NCBI GenBank assembly: GCA_031292195.1 | Contig: JARLHP010000139.1 | Coordinates: 1-32,538 of the forward strand | Origin: Syntrophobacteraceae bacterium | GTDB taxonomy: Bacteria; Desulfobacterota; Syntrophobacteria; Syntrophobacterales; Syntrophobacteraceae | DNA: 32,538 bases | Direction: 5' to 3' | In this document: piece after piece, positions 1-7,003 of the stretch | Numbering within the stretch: the stretch's first letter is position 1 | Layout of the letters: each line of letters opens with the position of its first letter | Position numbers and translations under genes: made by a program | The notes under the pieces: generated by a model | Told to the model about the DNA's origin: nothing | The model's database searches: none | What the model saw: only the letters and a program-made list of their open reading frames with translations

Positions 1-110
1 CTCGCTCTAAAAGAACAGCACCGATTCCAGTTGAGTCGCTTATCTCAACAACATTGCCGCCCCCTCCCAGGTTCCGACAGCCCGGTTTGCGAATTTCTCT
101 TAAGACACAA
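1..110 (-). CDS. Possible partial minus-strand ORF at window edge
   Basis: The minus strand stays open from about position 110 to the window edge. It ends in a stretch reading NVVEISDSTGIGAVLLER. The pattern of a short beta strand, 'IS..GIG', then a hydrophobic strand resembles a PilZ-like or other small beta-barrel segment, but this is a weak resemblance only. No convincing start codon or ribosome binding site was found, and the upstream part lies in repeat-like sequence. It could be the 5' end of a gene continuing outside the window or chance. Confidence 0.25.
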
Positions 111-460
111 TCTCTTCGCTTAGCCCCGCTTAGCCCAACCTTGTAACTTAAAAGAAAAAAGATAAGGCATAGGACGTTATAGGACGTATGGGACGAATAA
201 AAAGCACCGACCGAACCCTCCCGACGCTTCGCGCCCCGGGGACGTGGGGAGCTGTTAAAATAATAAATAGCGGGGGGCACTGGCCCCCACACCCCCTCGC
301 CGCTTCGCGGGTCAGTTTGGCGTTTCGGCGGCGGCCCGCGGCCAGACGCCGAAACCCGGGGAGCGCGGAGGGGACGCTCCCCCGCTCTGAACAGTTCTTG
401 TTGGGCTGCGCTACGCTTAGCCCAACCTACAGGGCTTAGCCCAACGGCCATTTGAATAAA
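111..460. repeat. Intergenic stretch with dispersed palindromic repeats
   Basis: No convincing gene lies here; an 83-codon plus-strand reading frame at 188-439 consists of repeat sequence. Positions 223-241 carry the motif GACGCTTCGCGCCCCGGGG, which recurs near 6563 and 26508. Positions 322-357 form an inverted repeat with arms GTTTCGGCG and CGCCGAAAC. Positions 400-432 are a palindromic unit (GTTGGGCTGCGCT, then AGCCCAACCTACAG) that recurs at 6678-6710 and 6741-6773. Partial copies of the 'CTTAGCCCAACC' arm sit at about 119-146 and 433-446. Confidence 0.7.
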
Positions 461-462
461 GT

Positions 463-491
463 TTGCGTGTTCCAACCTGCGCTTGTATACT
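463..491 (+). promoter_or_regulatory. Putative promoter for the small membrane protein
   Basis: A TTGCGT at 463-468 and a TATACT at 486-491 are separated by 17 nt, which fits a sigma-70 promoter with a good -10 and a weak -35. It lies about 55 nt before the ATG at 546. A TTG in the same frame at 483 would fall inside the -10 box, which argues against that upstream start. Confidence 0.45.
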
Positions 492-545
492 TTGGGGGGT
501 CTTAAGAGGGATTATCAAGCCATTGATCATCGGGAGAGCAAAATA

Positions 546-983
546 ATGCACCGGATCAGACAATTCAACGATACTCCGTGGTATTTCAAAGTATTCGCAT
601 GTTTGGTCTTAGCCGATATTTTGCTTTCTTTCGCATCCCTGGTCCCGTTTCTTTACCAATGCGGATTTTCTCACCTGGGCAATATCTGGTGGGGAGTGAT
701 CTTTTTCAGTTTCTTCATTCCATTCCAAGACAATGACCGCGGCGTCAAGGTAATCAAACTGGCTGTTTTTGTCCTGGCGGCGATAAGAACGATCCAAACG
801 GTGTCGACCTATCGCCTCCTTCTAAAGGCTCATTCAGACTTCCCCTGGCATCCGAGTTTCTTCTTTTACTGGTATCACTGGGTGGATGGCGTAGTGGTTT
901 CCTGGATCATCGCTTTATTTTTCTATTTTTTGCCGACAGAGGCGTTGCCACTTCGGCGGTCGGAAAAAATAGCGAGCAGGTAG
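546..983 (+). CDS. Small multi-pass membrane protein, unknown function
   Basis: This 145-residue protein has three to four hydrophobic segments: the first after WYFKVFACLVLADILL, one around the WWGVIFFSFFIPF stretch, one around the KLAVFVLAAIRTI stretch, and one near the C-terminus (VVSWIIALFFYFL). It should be an inner-membrane protein. It is rich in Phe and Trp and ends in a basic tail, consistent with a cytoplasmic C-terminus. I do not recognise the family and assign no function. The ATG at 546 is preceded by GGGAGA about 8 nt upstream. A longer reading from a TTG at 483 overlaps the promoter and lacks a ribosome binding site. It stands alone, with repeats upstream and a gap of about 130 nt before the next gene. 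Confidence 0.65.
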   Translation: MHRIRQFNDTPWYFKVFACLVLADILLSFASLVPFLYQCGFSHLGNIWWGVIFFSFFIPFQDNDRGVKVIKLAVFVLAAIRTIQTVSTYRLLLKAHSDFPWHPSFFFYWYHWVDGVVVSWIIALFFYFLPTEALPLRRSEKIASR

Positions 984-1115
984 AGAGCGGATACACCCTG
1001 AAATATATCCGCCCAAAGGCGAAAAAGACTTTACTTAACCCGGTGGTCTGAAGCAAAATCAAGCAACATCAAGAAATCACATCCGCATTCAATCAAACAA
1101 TTAGGAGGAGTGGAA

Positions 1116-1325
1116 ATGAAACTGCTGTTTTTTGCTTTCTGCCTGGCTGTGTTATCTTTTCTTGCAACAGTCAATGTCAGCGCCCATCCTTATTGCGGAA
1201 GGGTATGGGTCCCGGGTCACTACGGGTGGCACCACAGATGGGTTCCGCCCCACTGGCATCATAGGCATTGGGTTCCGGGTCACCGCAACAGTTATGGCGA
1301 ATGGATTCCCGGGCACTGTCGCTGA
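1116..1325 (+). CDS. Tiny secreted WxPGH-repeat protein
   Basis: This 69-residue protein has a clear Sec signal peptide (MKLLFFAFCLAVLSF, likely cleavage after the VSA in 'VNVSA'). The mature part is about 45 residues built from repeats of the form (V/I)PGH: WVPGHYGW, WVPPHW, WVPGHR and WIPGH. It is rich in His, Trp, Pro and Gly. Similar short 'YxxWxPGH' repeat proteins are common in proteobacteria as exported proteins of unknown role. The His clusters could bind metal, which is an inference. The ATG at 1116 follows a perfect AGGAGG (1103-1108) with 7-nt spacing, better than the GTG at 1110. A terminator-like hairpin lies about 60 nt downstream, so it is probably monocistronic. Confidence 0.8.
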   Translation: MKLLFFAFCLAVLSFLATVNVSAHPYCGRVWVPGHYGWHHRWVPPHWHHRHWVPGHRNSYGEWIPGHCR

Positions 1326-1387
1326 TTTTGGCCTCACCCTTTCAGTGGTCGTTGCGAAATTGTTCCCCAGCACATCGGTATGTCTTC

Positions 1388-1435
1388 AAAGAGCCGTGAA
1401 CAGGGCCGTCGTGGTCCCTGCCTTCCCGGCTCTTT
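1388..1435. terminator. Hairpin terminator after the secreted small protein
   Basis: Perfect 9-bp arms AAAGAGCCG (1388-1396) and CGGCTCTTT (1427-1435) enclose a second nested stem (CAGGG and CCCTG). The A-rich start and T-rich end allow it to work in both directions. It follows the plus-strand gene ending at 1325. Confidence 0.6.
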
Positions 1436-1533
1436 GTGTTGGCGAACGCACATTAATTTAGGCCCGCGGCGCCGCAGGGCCTTCGAACGGCTTCACTTTT
1501 TTCTCGGCGGCCGCACTTTGGTCTCAGGACACG

Positions 1534-1916
1534 GGCACGGAAGCATTGAACTGCTCGGACATGCCGGAGCGCTCGAAACACTGCCGGGCCTTCTCCGCAT
1601 AGCCGCGCAGCTTGTAGACGGCGCCCAGACGGGCCCAGCTTATCGGTTCAAGCCCCCCGAAGCGCAGGGCGGCCTCGAAAGCGATGTGGGCCAGCCCCAG
1701 GTTCTGGAAGGTAAAAGCCTTGGTGCCCATCCACTCCCAGCTAGGAGTTGATCAGCTCCAGCGCCCCATTCTGATCGTTTAGGCAATCTGGTAGTTGTGC
1801 AGAGGGTTTGGGCCGACAAGGCTGCCCACGGTGGCAAGGTTGCGCAGGCTCTTGTCAAAGTCTCCCATCTCGAAGGAGACCTTGGCCCGGAAAAGATAAG
1901 CCTCCGGAATGAGATG
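1534..1916 (-). pseudogene. Truncated duplicate of the glycosyltransferase/TPR gene
   Basis: This stretch is a near-identical copy of the 3' part of the gene at 3978-5252, on the same strand. Homology to 3988-4540 starts at GGCACGGAAGCATTGA and stops at GAATGAGATG (1916). Two internal deletions are visible: 20 bp between 1742 and 1743 (4197-4216 in the intact gene) and 151 bp between 1787 and 1788 (4262-4412). Each shifts the frame. Between them the frame is wrong and a stop appears (ctcctag on the minus strand). The last 68 codons still encode the intact C-terminal TPR region (MGTKAF...ERSGMSE) with few changes. The N-terminal glycosyltransferase domain is absent. It is a dead partial duplication, probably recent. 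Confidence 0.85.
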
Positions 1917-2231
1917 CGGGACGCGGTTTTCCAGGGGCTTCGGATTTTCGCCGACTCCCGCACGGTTGGAAATGTGCCCGTGCGGGACAGCAACATCACT
2001 CTGGCCAGGTCGCTTTCCCGGCTGGTCGACCTGTCCGACAGCTTGCTCGAAAGCTGCCCTTTTCTTTCCCGAAGCGAGGGAATCTACGCCGCGTTCATAC
2101 CGGGAAAATACTGGATAGACGTGCGGCGGGCCCAGGAAATCCTGGATCGGTGTCTTTCCAAATGGCTCAGCATGGCAGACGGGAGCGCAGAGGAGGAGGC
2201 GTTAAGGGTAAAGGGTGGAATGAAACTTTGA
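1917..2231 (+). pseudogene. Orphan coding fragment, possible 3' end of an unknown gene
   Basis: Just where homology to the glycosyltransferase copy stops, the plus strand reads as a protein-like sequence of about 100 codons: RDAVFQGLRIFADSRTVG, later ARSLSRLVDLSDSLLES, FIPGKYWIDVRRAQEILD and a C-terminal EEEALRVKGGMKL. The composition is amphipathic and not repeat-like. No start codon or ribosome binding site belongs to it, since the open frame runs back into the duplicated antisense sequence. It looks like the 3' remnant of a gene cut by the rearrangement. The end overlaps the converging gene at 2202 by about 30 nt. I do not recognise the family. Confidence 0.35.
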
Positions 2232-3230
2232 TTTTTGGGTGAACTTCTTGTAACCGATGATGAGGTTGTCAACCACCTTAAAAACCGAGGTGTCCCAAGG
2301 GAAATCATCAGTTCTTCCAATCCATTGTTCAGCCTTGGAATAAAATATTGAATCGGAGGCGACCGGTACAAAAAATCGCGAGATTATCTCCTTCATCAAG
2401 TGCCATTCGGTCGTCGGGTCATTCTTGAGGCTTGTGTTTCCCCGTAAGAACCAAAGAGTGTATTCGCGGTCGATAGGAGGAACGATATTGGGGAGCAGGT
2501 GGTGCATGACCTTGGAGTTACCGACAAGTGTGGCGCCAGTTGCCATCGCCTTGACTTTGCGAAATATTTCCTCAAGGACGGTCCATCTGGCATCGGTCAT
2601 GTCACGAAAATCATAGGTCTGCGCTTCAACGATCCTGCCCTCCAGAGCCTTAATGCTCTGGGTCAGGATCTCGAAGCTTTGCATCTTAGGGCCACCTTCG
2701 CCCATTCTTTGCATGCCCCAAGAGGCAAGAGTCGCATAGACGTATTCCAGGTGAGTCAACGACATAGGCGCGCGTCGAGTCGCCAGGGCGCGTTGATGAA
2801 AGTAAAGACTTGGGCCACTAAATGTTTCAGCCCTATAATAGGCATCGTGGTACTCTTCGGTATTGGACAGTATTTCTCTAATTTTTTTATCATATTCGGC
2901 GCTATGTCCGGTATGAGTCGTGCAAACGGTCAAAATTTCGGGAGGTCTGAGCTGCGGATGTGGACGTTTCTCCCTGTCAGACAAGGATATTTTCATGGGT
3001 TTGGAACGCTTATCGCATATGCATGCCCGGCTTGTCCCCACGAATACGTAGATTTGCGCCAATAGCGCGTCATCTAAAGACCGGTAGTGCCCCCTCGCCA
3101 CGCACCTTTGGTGCGAAGGGGTCCCGTAGAGGTCAGGATGATTCCTTTTAATTTGATCGCGGATCTCTTGCGGGGTCATTGGACCAGGAGCAGAGGCCAA
3201 GGTATCCTTAACCGCGTCGCTTAATTTCAT
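2202..3230 (-). CDS. Unknown protein with possible winged-helix N-terminal domain
   Basis: This is a 342-residue protein. Residues 1-70 (start MKLSDAVKDTLASAPGPMTP, then EIRDQIKRNHPDLYG) resemble the HARE-HTH/DUF7669-type winged helix found at the N-terminus of some restriction- and chromatin-associated proteins. The rest is an uncharacterised domain with a conserved-looking LVGNSKVMHHLLPNIVPPID stretch (about residues 240-260), followed by an aromatic-rich C-terminus. No signal peptide or membrane segment is seen. The ATG at 3230 follows GAAGGGGCGGA. It sits between a rearranged fragment and a toxin-antitoxin pair, so it is likely accessory. A DNA-binding or defence-related role is possible from the N-terminal domain and the setting only; I cannot name a reaction. 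Confidence 0.6.
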   Translation of the reverse strand: MKLSDAVKDTLASAPGPMTPQEIRDQIKRNHPDLYGTPSHQRCVARGHYRSLDDALLAQIYVFVGTSRACICDKRSKPMKISLSDREKRPHPQLRPPEILTVCTTHTGHSAEYDKKIREILSNTEEYHDAYYRAETFSGPSLYFHQRALATRRAPMSLTHLEYVYATLASWGMQRMGEGGPKMQSFEILTQSIKALEGRIVEAQTYDFRDMTDARWTVLEEIFRKVKAMATGATLVGNSKVMHHLLPNIVPPIDREYTLWFLRGNTSLKNDPTTEWHLMKEIISRFFVPVASDSIFYSKAEQWIGRTDDFPWDTSVFKVVDNLIIGYKKFTQKSKFHSTLYP

Positions 3231-3309
3231 TCCGCCCCTTCGTCATGGATGCTGAGCTTTCAGCCCACAGGCAGACCGTGAGAAACGCGGCCACAAGTTG
3301 AGACCGGCC

Positions 3310-3576
3310 TCACGGAAAATACCTGTATATTTCTTTTCTGTGCAGGAACCTGACAAATGTTACCAAATCACCTTCCACGATCAAACCCATTCGATAATCG
3401 CCAAGCCGAATTCTGAAGCAGGGCCCCTCCGCCTGCAGCTTCCGCAAATGACTAATGCTATTGAGGGTCCCGGCGGCCTCCACTTCCTCGATCACCTGTC
3501 TCACTTCTTTGAGCAGCGATTTATCCTTGACCCCCTTGAGATCCCTTTCGAAGCTGGCCTTGAATTGGAGTCTCAC
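3310..3576 (-). CDS. relE-like: RelE/ParE-family toxin
   Basis: This 88-residue basic protein has the RelE/ParE fold signature: an N-terminal strand (MRLQFKASFERDL), two helices, then FRIRLGDYRMGLIVEGDLVTFVRF and a C-terminal LHRKEIYRYFP. The RIRLGDYR-type strand and the final H-R-K-E-I-Y-R-x-F match RelE-like mRNA interferases, which cleave ribosome-bound mRNA. Its start overlaps the stop of the antitoxin gene by 4 nt, so the two are translationally coupled, with the antitoxin first. The length is typical for the family. Whether the toxin inhibits translation or gyrase cannot be decided from sequence; RelE-type activity is more likely. Confidence 0.85.
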   Translation of the reverse strand: MRLQFKASFERDLKGVKDKSLLKEVRQVIEEVEAAGTLNSISHLRKLQAEGPCFRIRLGDYRMGLIVEGDLVTFVRFLHRKEIYRYFP

Positions 3577-3779
3577 GGCCGCCCATCAAGCACATCAAAT
3601 ATTCTCTCTTTATCAACGGTCCCCGTATTCTCACCTTCCTTGATCGCGCGCACCAGCGCCATATCTTCTACGACTTCGGCAAGGACATCATATATAAACT
3701 GCCGTTGGTCTTTAAGTGCTTCGAAGACGGCTTCTTTCACAAGCTGCTTGAGCCTGCCCTCGTCGATACATATTTCCAT
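3573..3779 (-). CDS. Antitoxin of the RelE-type pair
   Basis: This 68-residue acidic protein (MEICIDEGRLKQLVKEAVFE at the start) lies immediately before the RelE-like toxin and overlaps it by 4 nt (ATGA type). Such short proteins typically pair an N-terminal dimer/DNA-binding region with a C-terminal tail that wraps the toxin; here the tail is GENTGTVDKERIFDVLDGRP. The ATG at 3779 has GGAG 7 nt upstream; a GTG directly before it (3782) is the alternative. A promoter with a palindromic -10 region lies about 80 nt upstream, as expected if the antitoxin represses its own operon. Confidence 0.8.
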   Translation of the reverse strand: MEICIDEGRLKQLVKEAVFEALKDQRQFIYDVLAEVVEDMALVRAIKEGENTGTVDKERIFDVLDGRP

Positions 3780-3857
3780 CACCGATCTCCTGTATCACAT
3801 CCCACTGGCCCGCCCCCGCCCGCTCAAATCAAGTTGGCCGGCGGCAAACTGTGAGTC

Positions 3858-3885
3858 AGTATATACTACCCTCGGCTTCCGTCAA
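3858..3885 (-). promoter_or_regulatory. Promoter/operator of the RelE-type toxin-antitoxin operon
   Basis: On the minus strand TTGACG (3885-3880) and TATACT (3863-3858) are separated by 16 nt. The -10 box is part of a perfect 10-bp palindrome, AGTATATACT (3858-3867), a good candidate for the site bound by the antitoxin. The antitoxin ATG lies about 80 nt downstream. Confidence 0.6.
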
Positions 3886-3977
3886 CAGCCAAGGGTATGG
3901 AAGACTGAAATCAGGCGGGAAGGTAAAGAGTGGAAGGAGACTGTGATCTCGAACGGGCAGTGCTTCTGCGCGACGCT

Positions 3978-5252
3978 TCAGGCCGCAGGCACGGAAGCAT
4001 TGAGCGGCTCGGACATGCCGGAGCGCTCGAAACACTGCCGGGCCTTCTCCGCATAGCCGCGCAGCTTGTAGACGGCGCCCAGCCGGGCCCAGCTTATCGG
4101 TTCCAGCCCCCCGAAGCGCAGGGCGGCCTCGAAGGCGATGTGGGCCAGCCCCAGGTTCTGGAAGGCAAAAGCCTTGGTGCCCATCCACTCCCAGCTTCTG
4201 CCCCGCCCCGCCTCTGAGGAGTTGATCAGCTCCAGCGCCCCCTTCTGATCGTTTAGGCAATAGAGGCTGTAGGCTATGTGCAGGAGCAGTTCGGAGCCGT
4301 TTGGCAGTGGCTGGGAGGGATAGAGATCGGGAACATATTTTTTCCCGCCAACCTGCCGCAGGGCATCGACGGCCAGCCGATGCCGGCCCATCTGCTGGTA
4401 GAGTATGCCCATCTGGTAGTTGTGCCGAGGGTTTGAGCCGGCGAGGCTGCCCGCCGCGGCAAGGTTGCGCAGGCTCTTGTCATAATCTCCCATCTCGAAG
4501 GCGACCCTGGCCTGGAAAAGATAAGCCTCCGGAATGAGATGATGGTTATAGCCTTCTTTCTCGAAGCGCTCCAGGGCATCCGCCATGCACTCCAGGGCAT
4601 CCTTTTCGCGCCCCAGCGGCGCATAGGTCAAGGCAAGGCTGAAAAGCATTCCGCCGTCCCCGGCGCCCGCGGCTCTTTGCTTTTCCATCATGGTCATGTT
4701 GCGCATGGCCTTGGCCAGTCGAGCCTCATTGGTCATATACCCCAGGTGGACGATCACAATTTCTGTAAACACCACCTCAAGACCGGCCCTCAACACGGAT
4801 TCAAATGCCTGCTCATGTACCGGTCTTTCGAACTGGATATTTTCGGCGTTGGGGAAACACCTCAGCTGCCGGCAGGAGGTGGGCGTCAAATTCCCCTGAT
4901 CGTTTTGCAGGATGAACCAAAAGGCTTTTCTGGAGTCGAAATCCGATTTAAGAGATTCGATCAGGAGCTGATTTTGCGAATCGATCCTGTCGTCCGCGTC
5001 AACCCAGAGGTGATAACTCCTGGTGGCCTTGGACTTGGCGAAATTCCTGGCGGCGGAAAAATCGTCAATCCACTCGAAATCATAAACCAGGGGAGTGAAC
5101 CGGGCGGCAATTTCCTTGGTGTTATCGGCCGAGCCCGTGTCCACAACAATCAGTTCATCCGCAAAAGAGGTGAAACAGGCAAGTGAGTCGGCAAGGTTGG
5201 CCGATTCGTTCTTTACGATCATACAGACCGAAAGACCGGGGGATTTCGTCAT
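3978..5252 (-). CDS. Family 2 glycosyltransferase with C-terminal TPR repeats
   Basis: This 424-residue protein opens with a GT-A glycosyltransferase family 2 domain: LSVCMIVKNE at residues 7-16, ELIVVDTGSADNT at 33-45 and the metal-binding VDADD at 84-88. After about residue 200 it is made of TPR-like helical repeats (ALTYAPLGREKDALECMADA; ARVAFEMGDYDKSLRNLAAA; NYQMGILYQQMGRHRLAVDA). No membrane segment is seen, so it is cytoplasmic. Proteins of this build often transfer sugars onto proteins or onto polysaccharide precursors; the substrate here is unknown. The ATG at 5252 has GAAGGA 6 nt upstream; the open frame also reaches a TTG at 5294. It follows the TPR gene with about 60 nt between, probably in one operon. 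Its 3' half is duplicated at 1534-1916. Confidence 0.85.
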   Translation of the reverse strand: MTKSPGLSVCMIVKNESANLADSLACFTSFADELIVVDTGSADNTKEIAARFTPLVYDFEWIDDFSAARNFAKSKATRSYHLWVDADDRIDSQNQLLIESLKSDFDSRKAFWFILQNDQGNLTPTSCRQLRCFPNAENIQFERPVHEQAFESVLRAGLEVVFTEIVIVHLGYMTNEARLAKAMRNMTMMEKQRAAGAGDGGMLFSLALTYAPLGREKDALECMADALERFEKEGYNHHLIPEAYLFQARVAFEMGDYDKSLRNLAAAGSLAGSNPRHNYQMGILYQQMGRHRLAVDALRQVGGKKYVPDLYPSQPLPNGSELLLHIAYSLYCLNDQKGALELINSSEAGRGRSWEWMGTKAFAFQNLGLAHIAFEAALRFGGLEPISWARLGAVYKLRGYAEKARQCFERSGMSEPLNASVPAA

Positions 5253-5310
5253 GCTATGTCCTTCCGCCGTTTTCCCGGATTGGTGCGCGCTCAAAGCAAC
5301 CGGCCCGTTC

Positions 5311-6363
5311 CTATTTCCCGTCGCCCAGTTTTTTCAGCATCTCCAGGGATGGAGCGTGAGCGGGGTCGATGGCGAGCGCCAGGTCCAGGACCCTTCGCGC
5401 TTCGGCCATTTGGCCGACGGCCTGGTGCAGCGAGGCGAGCACATAAAGGGCGCCGGGTTCCTCGGGCTTTATTCTGAGAGCTTTTTCCACGGCTTCGGAG
5501 GCGCCTGTCAAATCGCCGGATTTACGCAACTCCTCAGCGGTGTGGCGGTATATGTCGGCAACCGCACCAGGCAGCCCGTCGGGTTTCCACGCCGGCCGCG
5601 CGCTCTGCCGGACCAGCCCCTCAAATTCCTCCCACGCCCGGGAGTCTTTGGGAAACCGGCGCAAATATTCACGGTAGACGTCAATGGCCGTATCGACCTG
5701 GGCCGCCAGCACCAGACCACGGGCGCTATTAATGAGAATCTCTCCATCCTCGGGCTTTAGTTCGAGGGCCTTGTGAAAATGCTCGAGCGCCTCGATGGTC
5801 TTTCCACCCTGCAGTTTTATCACGCCCAAATTGTTGTACGCATCGCCCATCAGGGGGTCTTCCTCGATGGCCATCTCAAAGCAGGCCGTGGCGTGCGCCA
5901 CGTTTCCCCGCCCGTAGCGAATTTCGCCATGCCGGTTGAAAAACTCCGCCGCCCGGGGCGAGCGCTCCTGTTCGGCGGGCCTGGAGAGAGCATCGAGCCT
6001 GGAGCGTACTTCCTCATCCTGAGGGTTCCTTTCCAGGTAGGCCTGGAAGACCTCCTTTGCAAACTCTTCCCTGCCCAGCGCGGAGAAAACACGCCCGCAC
6101 TCCAGTATGGTGTTCCTATCCCCGGGTTGGAGTTCGAGCGCCTTCAGCAGTGCATTGAGGCTATCCTCGTTTTTTCCCTGCGCCCAGTAAACACCGCTCA
6201 ACCGGGTGTAGGCCCCGGCGTCGAACGGGTCCTCCGCGAGCGCTCTACCAAAACAGCCTTCCGCCTCGACAAGTTTCCCATCGCGAAGCGCCGCCTCCCC
6301 CCTCTGCATCCAGTCCTGTTCAGACCGTGGTTCGAAACCCGTCTCCCACAAGGCCATTTCCAT
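5311..6363 (-). CDS. TPR-repeat protein
   Basis: This 350-residue protein consists almost wholly of tetratricopeptide repeats with the usual W/L-G-A/G-Y-A-F-A-P spacing, for example AEGCFGRALAEDPFDAGAYT, NALLKALELQPGD, ATACFEMAIEEDPLMGDAYN and ALEHFHKALELKPEDGEIL, and a C-terminal set near RRVLDLALAIDPAHAPS. It has no signal peptide or catalytic domain. TPR proteins act as protein-binding scaffolds. Its position directly upstream of a glycosyltransferase with its own TPRs suggests a shared glycosylation process, such as acting on a surface protein; this is an inference. The ATG at 6363 follows GGGGAG; a second ATG two codons later (6357) is equally possible. Confidence 0.8.
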   Translation of the reverse strand: MEMALWETGFEPRSEQDWMQRGEAALRDGKLVEAEGCFGRALAEDPFDAGAYTRLSGVYWAQGKNEDSLNALLKALELQPGDRNTILECGRVFSALGREEFAKEVFQAYLERNPQDEEVRSRLDALSRPAEQERSPRAAEFFNRHGEIRYGRGNVAHATACFEMAIEEDPLMGDAYNNLGVIKLQGGKTIEALEHFHKALELKPEDGEILINSARGLVLAAQVDTAIDVYREYLRRFPKDSRAWEEFEGLVRQSARPAWKPDGLPGAVADIYRHTAEELRKSGDLTGASEAVEKALRIKPEEPGALYVLASLHQAVGQMAEARRVLDLALAIDPAHAPSLEMLKKLGDGK

Positions 6364-7003
6364 CGGCTCCCCTTCTATTGCGCACTATTTCCTTCCGCCA
6401 CCCATCATCGGGAAATCCGGACATCCATTGATTCACCGTTGATTCACCGTCATTTTTTCGTCCGCCAGGTCAATAAGCCCTGGCACCAGCCAGTTTTTTG
6501 ACTTCACTATCAAACCGTTCCGCGGAGCGGCATTGCTTTGGAGAGTTTCCGGCAGTCCTCCAGGCGCTTCGCGCCCCGGACACCTTGTGTCCGGGCCACC
6601 CCCGGTCCGCCGCAGGTCCGGGTGGTGGGCCAACAGGTGGGCCGACAGCCTTTTAGGAGCTGTGTGGAAAATTGTTTGGTGGGCTGCGCTTTGCTTAGCC
6701 CACCCTACAGGCTTGGCCCGACCCTCGGAACTCTGTTCTTGTTGGGCTGCGCTTCGCTTAGCCCAACCTACAGCTACAACCTTAGCCCAGCCTACAGCCC
6801 GGGCCGCCCGCTCCACCGCCGCTTTGGAGGGTTTGCGGGTTTGTCGGAACGCTTTGCACAGGTACTTCGATGCAATATTTCGGCCAAAGGGCAAATACCG
6901 GTCGATGGGGCGAATTGGTACTTTTGCTACGGAATCAGACCAGGTTGCGTTCAGGATTTGCCTGATGGGTTGCGCTTCCGCGCGTCTTGAACGCCGCTCC
7001 GCA
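6364..7003. repeat. Gene-free stretch made of dispersed palindromic repeats
   Basis: Several ORFs cross this 640-nt gap but all follow repeat sequence, so I call no gene. Positions 6563-6602 carry GGCGCTTCGCGCCCCGGACA and a hairpin (CCGGACAC-CTT-GTGTCCGG); a close copy is at 26508-26547. Positions 6678-6710 and 6741-6773 are two copies of a hairpin-forming unit (TGGGCTGCGCTT...AGCCCAxCCTACAG) also found at 400-432. Positions 6939-6995 share flanks (TTGCCTGATGGGTTGCGCT and GCGTCTTGAACG) with an element at 14147-14280. Confidence 0.75.
6939..6995 (+). repeat. Short copy of a dispersed element (long copy at 14147)
   Basis: The order AATCAGACCAGGTTGCGTTCA, TTTGCCTGATGGGTTGCGCT, then GCGCGTCTTGAACGCC matches the left and right parts of 14147-14275. 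The long copy has about 75 additional nt between the two parts, which contain an inverted repeat. It lies just past the 3' end of rsmI. Confidence 0.6.

Noticed and set aside
188-439. Plus-strand ORF of 83 codons
   Set aside because: It is composed of dispersed repeats and hairpins; no ribosome binding site, no protein-like composition.
4539-5760. Plus-strand ORFs (215 and 221 codons) across the glycosyltransferase and TPR genes
   Set aside because: Both are antisense to well-conserved domains and have no family-like pattern or ribosome binding site.
6433-6894. Minus-strand ORF of 153 codons and a plus-strand one of 227 codons
   Set aside because: They contain repeat-derived peptides such as GWAKQSAAHQ, read from the palindromes; not genes.
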